Made by a program: the position numbers and the translations under genes
In this document: one piece after another, positions 1 through 4,527 of the stretch
Numbering within the stretch: the stretch's first letter is position 1
Layout: each line of letters opens with the position of its first letter
DNA from: an uncultured Steroidobacteraceae bacterium
GTDB lineage: Bacteria > Pseudomonadota > Gammaproteobacteria > Steroidobacterales > Steroidobacteraceae
Direction of reading: 5' to 3'
DNA: 5,127 nt
NCBI GenBank assembly: GCA_955652625.1
Contig: CATPBM010000179.1
Location: 1-5,127 of the forward strand
Notes under the pieces: model-generated
Seen by the model: only the letters and a program-made list of their open reading frames with translations
Databases searched by the model: none
Told to the model about the DNA's origin: nothing

Positions 1-836
1 ATGTGCGCGCGTCTGCGAGCAACCTGTCGTTGTTCGCGGCGCGCCGCGTGCTCGAAATCCGCCTCGCCAGCGGCAAGCCGGGGAGCGCCGGCAACGCGGC
101 GCTCGTGGCGCTGTTAGCCGCGCGTGATCCGGACACGCTGTTCCTCATTCTCGCGCCCCGCCTGGATCGCGACGCGCAGAGCGCCGAGTGGGTGCGCTCG
201 CTCGAGACGCACGGTGCGTGGGTACAGATCTGGCCGGTGGATGCGCAGCGCCTGGTGGCCTGGCTGCGCGGTCGCGCCCGACGGCTCAAGCTCGAGGTGA
301 GCGAGCCGGCGCTCGAGCTGCTCGCCGCGCGCACCGAGGGCAACCTGCTCGCGGCGCACCAGGAGCTGACCAAGCTCACGCTGCTCGTGGGCAGCGGTGC
401 GCTGACGCCCGAGGACGTGGCGGCGAGCGTCGCCGACAGTGCGCGCTTCGATGTGTACCACCTCGGCGAGGCGGTGCTCTTCGGAGATGCGCCGCGGGCA
501 CTGCGCATGCTCGCGGGTCTGCGCGCGGAAGGCACCGAGTGCACGCTCGTGCTGTGGGCGCTGACCAAGGCACTGCGGGACGTGTGGAATGCCCTGGAGG
601 GCGGGGGCAGGGTCCCCGCGTGGCAGCGCCAGGGCGCAGCACTCGCGCAGGCACTCAAGCGTGCGCCGCGCCTGCCGTTCGCCACGCTCGCGCTGCGTGC
701 CGGGCGCGCCGATCGCATGATCAAGGGTCGCCTCCCCGGGGATGCGTGGGATGAGATGGCGCTGTTCGCGGCACACCTGTGTGGCGAGCCGGCCATGGCA
801 CTGTCCCCGCCCGTGCCGGCGCGGGCGCGCTCGTGA
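1..836 (+). CDS. holA: DNA polymerase III subunit delta, 3' part (5' end outside window)
   Basis: Delta is the subunit of the clamp loader (with gamma/tau and delta') that opens the beta sliding clamp at primed sites. The frame is already open at the first base; bases 1-2 finish a codon that begins outside. 277 codons are present, against about 343 in E. coli, so roughly 60 N-terminal residues are missing. The segment SLFAARR (bases 27-47) matches the E. coli SLFASRQ element, whose Leu-Phe pair is the wedge inserted into the beta clamp; that pair is kept here (bases 30-35). Further family matches are the EGNLLAAHQEL helix, the VADSARFDVYHLGEAVLFGD segment opening the C-terminal collar domain, and LRAEGTECTLVLWAL. 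The stop TGA shares its last base with the ATG of nadD, as expected for a coupled pair; holA also precedes nadD in E. coli. The GTG at base 3 is only the first start-like codon in the window, not the real start. Confidence 0.93.
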   Translation, partial: VRASASNLSLFAARRVLEIRLASGKPGSAGNAALVALLAARDPDTLFLILAPRLDRDAQSAEWVRSLETHGAWVQIWPVDAQRLVAWLRGRARRLKLEVSEPALELLAARTEGNLLAAHQELTKLTLLVGSGALTPEDVAASVADSARFDVYHLGEAVLFGDAPRALRMLAGLRAEGTECTLVLWALTKALRDVWNALEGGGRVPAWQRQGAALAQALKRAPRLPFATLALRAGRADRMIKGRLPGDAWDEMALFAAHLCGEPAMALSPPVPARARS

Positions 837-1492
837 TGCAGCCGATCGGGGTTTTCGGCGGCACCTTCGATCCGGTTCACTGCGGGCACCTGCGCACGGC
901 GTTCGAGCTGTGGCAGGAGCTGCGGCTGGCCGAGGTGCGCTTCGTCCCCACCGGCAGCCCGCCGCATCGCGAGCAGCTGTATGCAAGCGCCGAGCTGCGC
1001 CTGAAAATGGTAAACGCCGCGGTGGCGGACCAGCCGCGCTTCGTGGTCGATGATCGCGAGGTGCGACGCAGCGGCGTGTCGTATTCCGTCGACACGCTCA
1101 CCGAGCTGCGCCACGAGCATCCCGAGCGCTCCCTGTGCCTGCTGCTCGGCATGGACGCGTTTCTCGGCCTGCCGAACTGGCACCGCTGGCGCGAAATCCT
1201 TCCGCTGGCGCATATCGTGGTGGCGTATCGCCCCGGCTGGCGTGCCCCGAGCACCGGCCCACTGGGCGAGCTCATGGTCGATCACGGCACGGGCGCGGTG
1301 CGCACGCTGCACGAGGAGCCCGCAGGGCGGGTGTACGTGCGCCCGGTGACGCAGCTGGAGATTTCCTCGACCGAACTGCGCGCGCTCATCGTCGCGGGCC
1401 GCGACCCGCGCTACCTGGTTCCCGATGCCGTGAGGCAGATCATTCTCGAGACGAGGTGCTATGCTCCAAGGCAGGGTCCGCACGCCCCGTGA
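836..1492 (+). CDS. nadD: nicotinate-nucleotide adenylyltransferase (NaMN adenylyltransferase)
   Basis: NadD transfers AMP from ATP to nicotinate mononucleotide, giving deamido-NAD, the step before NAD synthetase in the cytoplasm. The product is 218 aa (E. coli 213). Visible motifs: the nucleotidyltransferase signature GGTFDPVHCGH at residues 8-18, with the HxGH-type ATP-binding histidines H15 and H18; VPTGSPPHR at 37-45; E75..R78-S-G-V-S-Y-S-V-D-T-L88, which binds the nicotinate side; LGMDAFLGLPNWHRW at 104-118; and ISSTELR at 176-182, the second ATP-binding signature (ISSTxxR). I chose ATG 836 because it puts the signature at the usual distance from the N-terminus. An in-frame GTG directly precedes it at 833, and an upstream GTG at 779 would add 19 unrelated residues. 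No clear Shine-Dalgarno is visible, so initiation probably relies on coupling to holA through the TGATG overlap. All catalytic motifs look intact. Confidence 0.97.
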   Translation: MQPIGVFGGTFDPVHCGHLRTAFELWQELRLAEVRFVPTGSPPHREQLYASAELRLKMVNAAVADQPRFVVDDREVRRSGVSYSVDTLTELRHEHPERSLCLLLGMDAFLGLPNWHRWREILPLAHIVVAYRPGWRAPSTGPLGELMVDHGTGAVRTLHEEPAGRVYVRPVTQLEISSTELRALIVAGRDPRYLVPDAVRQIILETRCYAPRQGPHAP

Positions 1493-1507
1493 AGAGTCAC
1501 GGCTTTT
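1487..1507 (+). terminator. possible weak intrinsic terminator or attenuator over the nadD stop
   Basis: CCGTGA (1487-1492) and TCACGG (1497-1502) are perfect reverse complements around the four-base loop AGAG. They are followed by one C and four T residues (1504-1507). The left arm contains the nadD stop codon (1490-1492). A stem of 6 bp with only four Ts is short for an efficient rho-independent terminator, so partial termination, a 3'-end stabiliser or chance are all possible. The T-run abuts the rsfS Shine-Dalgarno. Confidence 0.4.
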
Positions 1508-1512
1508 AGGAG
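1508..1512 (+). promoter_or_regulatory. strong Shine-Dalgarno upstream of rsfS
   Basis: AGGAG lies in an unusually A/T-rich stretch (1504-1527) within otherwise very GC-rich sequence. It is the best match to the anti-SD of 16S rRNA at any junction in the window. Its distance to ATG 1528 is 15 bases, longer than the usual 5-9. No in-frame start codon lies closer, so ATG 1528 stays the best start, perhaps with reduced efficiency. Confidence 0.6.
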
Positions 1513-1527
1513 AATTAACTTAAGCAC

Positions 1528-1950
1528 ATGATTACCCGCACACGCCTGCGCCCCGAGGAGGAGCGCGTCTCGCCGTTACAGCAAGCCGTGACGACCGCGC
1601 TCGAAGATATGAAAGCCGTGAATGTCAGGGTGCTGGATGTCCGGGGCCTGACCGATATTGCCGACACGATGGTCATCGCGTGCGGCAACTCCGACCGTCA
1701 CGTTCGCTCGATTGCGGAGCGCGTGATCGAGAAGGCCAGGAGCGCGGGCTTCCGTCCACTCGGCACCGAGGGCGCCCGCGACGGGGAGTGGGTGCTGGTT
1801 GATCTGCAGGACATCGTGGTGCACGTCATGTTGCCGCGGGTGCGCGAGTTCTATGGCCTCGAGCGCCTGTGGGAAGGCGGGCCGGTCGTATCGGTCGCCG
1901 CGCCCGCGATCACCCGTGCTCCGGCACGGCGGCGGCGCATTTCGCGTTAA
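1528..1950 (+). CDS. rsfS: ribosomal silencing factor RsfS (Iojap/DUF143 family)
   Basis: RsfS binds ribosomal protein uL14 on the 50S subunit and prevents joining of the 30S, slowing translation in starvation or stationary phase. The product is 140 aa against 105 in E. coli. The Iojap domain spans about residues 17-116: LQQAVTTALEDMKAVNVRVLDVRG, then DTMVIACGNSDRHVRSIAERV, then GFRPLGTEG, GEWVLVDLQDIVVHVM, and the terminal FYGLERLWEG that matches E. coli YELEKLWS. The extra length is about 12 residues in front of the domain and a 24-residue tail (117-140) ending in an arginine cluster. A second purine run, GAGGAGGAG, lies inside the gene at 1555-1563, but the next start-like codon (GTG 1588) would cut into the domain. 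This is the only gene here ending in TAA. It sits directly before rlmH, as in E. coli; both act on the large subunit. Confidence 0.96.
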   Translation: MITRTRLRPEEERVSPLQQAVTTALEDMKAVNVRVLDVRGLTDIADTMVIACGNSDRHVRSIAERVIEKARSAGFRPLGTEGARDGEWVLVDLQDIVVHVMLPRVREFYGLERLWEGGPVVSVAAPAITRAPARRRRISR

Positions 1951-1958
1951 CCGCCCCC

Positions 1959-2426
1959 ATGCGCGTGCGTGTGATCGCCGTGGGCACGCGCATGCCGGCC
2001 TGGGTGCGCAGCGCCTGCGATGACTACCTGGCGCGCGCATCCCATTTACACGTATCGGTGCAGGAGATCGCACCCGGCGCGCGCAGCGCGCGCGGCAGCC
2101 CCGGCAAGGCCGTCGCCGTCGAGGGCGAGCGCCTGCTGCGTGCGCTGCGCCCCGCCGATCACGTGACCGCCCTCGATGAGGGCGGCACGCAGCTCTCCAC
2201 GCGCGAGCTCGCCGCCTGGCTCGGACAGCGCATGCAGCAGGGCGAGGACCTCGCGTTCCTGATCGGGGGGGCCGACGGGCTCGCCCCTGAGGTGCTCGCG
2301 CGCAGCCGCTTCACGCTGTCGCTGTCGCGCCTCACGCTGCCGCACGCCCTGGCGCGCGTCCTGCTCACCGAGCAGCTGTACCGCGCTCACAGCATACTTG
2401 AGCACCACCCCTATCATCGCGAGTGA
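1959..2426 (+). CDS. rlmH: 23S rRNA (pseudouridine-1915-N3)-methyltransferase
   Basis: RlmH is a SPOUT-class (alpha/beta knot) enzyme that uses S-adenosylmethionine to methylate N3 of pseudouridine 1915 in helix 69 of 23S rRNA, acting on assembled 70S ribosomes. The product is 155 aa, the same length as E. coli RlmH. It starts MRVRVIAVGTRMP, has LDEGGTQLSTRELAAWL in the middle, the cofactor-binding knot loop FLIGGADGL at residues 100-108, and the C-terminal signature LSRLTLPHALARVLLTEQLYRA followed by HHPYHRE at the very end; the C-terminal YHRE is typical. ATG 1959 gives the exact family N-terminus; the frame stays open upstream to 1869, but that part only overlaps rsfS out of frame. No good Shine-Dalgarno is seen. 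The start lies 8 bases after the rsfS stop, so reinitiation or coupling is likely. The stop overlaps the maf ATG by one base. Confidence 0.97.
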   Translation: MRVRVIAVGTRMPAWVRSACDDYLARASHLHVSVQEIAPGARSARGSPGKAVAVEGERLLRALRPADHVTALDEGGTQLSTRELAAWLGQRMQQGEDLAFLIGGADGLAPEVLARSRFTLSLSRLTLPHALARVLLTEQLYRAHSILEHHPYHRE

Positions 2427-3046
2427 TGCAACCGCGCGCCCACGCCACTCCGCTCGTCTGTCTCGCTTCGGTGTCGCAGCGGCGACGCGAGCTGCTCGCG
2501 CAGATCGGCGTGGCGCACGTGGTGGCGGCCGCGGACATCGACGAGGCCGTGCTGCCGCAGGAGCGCGCCCCCGACTACGTCATGCGCATGGCGCGCGCCA
2601 AGGCGCTCGCGGTGCGCGCTCGCAGCGCGGCGCTGCCGGTGCTGGCCGCCGACACCACCGTGGTGATTGACGAGCTCATCTGCGGCAAGCCGCAGGACGA
2701 GGCCGCGGCGCTCGCCATGCTCGAGCGCTTGTCCGGGCGCACTCACCAGGTGCTGACCGCGGTTGTCCTCGCCGGCGACGGCGGGCTGGCATCCCGCCTG
2801 AGCGCGAGTGAAGTGCGATTCCGCGCCCTGAGCCGCGCGGAATGCGTGGCTTACTGGAGAAGCGGTGAGCCGCGCGACAAGGCCGGGGGCTACGCGGTGC
2901 AGGGGCGCGGCGCGGTGTTCATCGAGCACCTGAGCGGCAGCTACTCGGGGGTCATGGGCCTGCCGTTGTTCGAGACCGCGGAGCTGCTCGCCGCCGCGGG
3001 CGTGCCGGTGTGGCCGGATATCCCATCCGTGGAAGCCCCATTTTGA
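2426..3046 (+). CDS. maf: Maf-family nucleoside triphosphate pyrophosphatase, YhdE type (dTTP/UTP)
   Basis: Maf proteins hydrolyse nucleoside triphosphates to monophosphate and pyrophosphate; the YhdE branch prefers dTTP, UTP and modified pyrimidines such as 5-methyl-UTP and pseudouridine triphosphate. The product is 206 aa. Motifs: LASVSQRRRELL at residues 13-24 (the phosphate-binding N-terminal loop), DIDE at 37-40, K59, the catalytic aspartate in AADT (D76-T77), GKP at 87-89, LSGRTHQVLTAV at 102-113, and GEPRDKAGGYAVQG at 147-160, followed by SGSYSGVMGLPL. The ADT and KAGxYxxQG forms indicate YhdE rather than YceF, which has SDQ and CAGSFKSEG. The usual proline of the SPRR loop is glutamine (Q18) here. 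ATG 2426 overlaps the rlmH stop by one base; a GTG just before it (2423) is an alternative start adding one residue. The gene runs into rng with a four-base overlap, matching the yhdE-rng-yhdP order of E. coli. Confidence 0.95.
   Translation: MQPRAHATPLVCLASVSQRRRELLAQIGVAHVVAAADIDEAVLPQERAPDYVMRMARAKALAVRARSAALPVLAADTTVVIDELICGKPQDEAAALAMLERLSGRTHQVLTAVVLAGDGGLASRLSASEVRFRALSRAECVAYWRSGEPRDKAGGYAVQGRGAVFIEHLSGSYSGVMGLPLFETAELLAAAGVPVWPDIPSVEAPF
3031..3035 (+). promoter_or_regulatory. Shine-Dalgarno of rng, inside the end of maf
   Basis: GGAAG lies 7 bases before the TTG at 3043, good spacing for initiation. It favours TTG 3043 over the in-frame GTG at 3010, which has no purine-rich run in front of it. 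Confidence 0.5.
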
Positions 3047-4524
3047 GCACCGAGATCCTCGTCAACGTCGCGCCGCGCGAGACCCGTGCCGCCATTCTCG
3101 AGAACGGCGTGGTGCAGGAGATCCACATCGAGCGCACCAGCCGCCGCGGCCTGGTGAGCAACCTGTACAAGGGGCGCGTGTCGCGCGTGCTGCCGGGCAT
3201 GCAGGCGGCGTTCGTGGAGATTGGACTCGAGCGCACCGCGTTCCTGCACGCCGCCGACATCGCGCACCGCGCGTCCGAGGACACGCTCCTCAGCGCCGCC
3301 CCCCCCAGTCTGCCGCCGGTGGAGGACATCCGGCGCCTGGTGAGCTCGGGCGATGACATCCTGGTGCAGGTGATCAAGGACCCCATCGGCACCAAGGGCG
3401 CGCGGCTCACCACCTTCGTCGCGCTGCCCTCGCGCTACCTGGTCTACCTGCCCGGTGGCGAGGCGATCGGCGTATCTGCGCGCATCGAGGACGAAGCCGA
3501 GCGCACACGCCTGAAGAGCGTGCTCGCGGAGCTCATCAGCGCGGGGAATGGCGGTTATATCGTGCGCACCGCGGCGCAGGGTGCCTCCGCCGAGAGCCTG
3601 CGCGAGGACATGAGCTATCTCGCCAAGCTCTGGGAGCACGTGCGCGCGCGCGCCGCGGAAGTGCCGGCCGGCACGGTCGTGCACGAGGACCTGCCGCTGA
3701 GTCTGCGCGTGCTGCGCGACGAGCTTGCCCGCGGCGTCAGCCGCGTGCTGGTGGACTCCGCGCGCGAGTACGCGCGCATGCAGGAGTTCGCGGCCACGTT
3801 CATGCCCGGGGCCGCGCCCGTCGTGGAGCTGTATGCCGGCCCGCGGCCGATCTTCGACCTGAACGGTGTGGAAGAGGAAATCGCCAAGGCGCTCGACCGC
3901 AAGGTGCCGCTGAAATCCGGCGGCCACGTGGTGATCGACCAGACCGAGGCGATGACCACCATCGACGTCAACACCGGCGCTTACGTGGGACACCGCACCC
4001 TGGAAGAGACCATCTTCCGAACGAACCTCGAGGCGGCGGTGAGCATTGCGCGGCAGCTGCGCCTGCGCAATCTCGGCGGCATCATCATCATCGACTTCAT
4101 CGACATGCGCGACGAGCCGCACCGGCGTGCGGTGCTGACGGCGCTCGAGCGCGCCCTCGCGGGCGATCGTGCCCAGACCCACATCGTGAGTCTCTCGCCG
4201 CTCGGCCTGGTGGAAATGACCCGCAAACGCACCCGCGAGAGCCTGGAACATCTGTTGTGTGAACCGTGTCCAGGCTGCGAGGGGCGCGGCTTCATCCGCA
4301 CTCCGGAAACGGTATGCAACGAGATCTTTCGGGAAATTGTGCGACAGAGCCGACAGTTTGCCAGTCGTGAGCTGCTGATACTCGCTCACCAGGACGTCGT
4401 GGACCGCCTCCTCGATGAGGAGTCCGCCACTTTGGGCGAACTGGAGGCGCAGGTCGGTCGCCCGATCCGCCTGCAGGTCGAGGCCCTCTACGGCGTTGAC
4501 CACTACGACGTCGAACTCGTTTGA
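3043..4524 (+). CDS. rng: ribonuclease G (RNase E/G family endoribonuclease)
   Basis: RNase G is a cytoplasmic, 5'-monophosphate-sensitive endonuclease that matures the 5' end of 16S rRNA and takes part in mRNA decay. From TTG 3043 the product is 493 aa (E. coli 489) and begins MSTEILVNV, aligning with E. coli MTAELLVNV. Domains: S1 region with RRGLVSNLYKGRVSRVLPGMQAAFVEIGLERTAFLH at about residues 34-69; a proline-rich linker at 85-92; KDPIGTKGARLTT at 112-124; the 5'-sensor R175-T176 in IVRTA; the DNase I-like catalytic part with the metal-binding aspartates D308 (TTIDVNTG) and D351 (IIIIDFIDM); and the zinc-link CPGC (C409, C412), which joins protomers in this family. It lacks the long C-terminal scaffold of RNase E, so it is RNase G, not E. 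The TTG overlaps the maf TGA by four bases (TTGA). The alternative GTG 3010 would add 11 residues absent from E. coli RNase G. Confidence 0.96.
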   Translation: MSTEILVNVAPRETRAAILENGVVQEIHIERTSRRGLVSNLYKGRVSRVLPGMQAAFVEIGLERTAFLHAADIAHRASEDTLLSAAPPSLPPVEDIRRLVSSGDDILVQVIKDPIGTKGARLTTFVALPSRYLVYLPGGEAIGVSARIEDEAERTRLKSVLAELISAGNGGYIVRTAAQGASAESLREDMSYLAKLWEHVRARAAEVPAGTVVHEDLPLSLRVLRDELARGVSRVLVDSAREYARMQEFAATFMPGAAPVVELYAGPRPIFDLNGVEEEIAKALDRKVPLKSGGHVVIDQTEAMTTIDVNTGAYVGHRTLEETIFRTNLEAAVSIARQLRLRNLGGIIIIDFIDMRDEPHRRAVLTALERALAGDRAQTHIVSLSPLGLVEMTRKRTRESLEHLLCEPCPGCEGRGFIRTPETVCNEIFREIVRQSRQFASRELLILAHQDVVDRLLDEESATLGELEAQVGRPIRLQVEALYGVDHYDVELV

Positions 4525-4526
4525 GG
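4523..4526 (+). promoter_or_regulatory. Shine-Dalgarno-like GAGG before the yhdP-like gene
   Basis: GAGG overlaps the rng stop codon. It leaves only one base before ATG 4528, too little for normal initiation, but exactly 7 bases before the in-frame GTG 4534, which makes the GTG a serious start candidate. Confidence 0.4.
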
Positions 4527-4527
4527 C

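Noticed and set aside
188..754. A second plus-strand frame of 188 codons inside holA
   Set aside because: It is nearly all Ala, Arg and Gly, as an off-frame reading of GC-rich DNA gives; the delta subunit frame explains the region.
114..986. A 290-codon open frame on the minus strand opposite holA and the start of nadD
   Set aside because: It spans two genes recognised on the plus strand, is rich in Arg and Ala without motifs, and ends mid-gene; it is a GC-driven shadow.
1555..1563. GAGGAGGAG as the Shine-Dalgarno of an internal rsfS start
   Set aside because: No start codon lies within 5-12 bases in the rsfS frame; the next, GTG 1588, is 24 bases on and would remove the first helix of the domain. 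The run simply encodes three glutamates.
1869..1958. Upstream extension of rlmH by 30 residues
   Set aside because: The family N-terminus matches ATG 1959 exactly, giving 155 aa as in E. coli; the extension only overlaps rsfS out of frame.
2941..4503. A 520-codon open frame on the minus strand, antisense to rng and the end of maf
   Set aside because: Its codons are the complement of strongly conserved rng codons. Its composition (His, Ala, Arg, Gln, Leu) is typical of shadow frames in GC-rich genes, there is no recognisable domain, and the opposing frame is an unmistakable RNase G.
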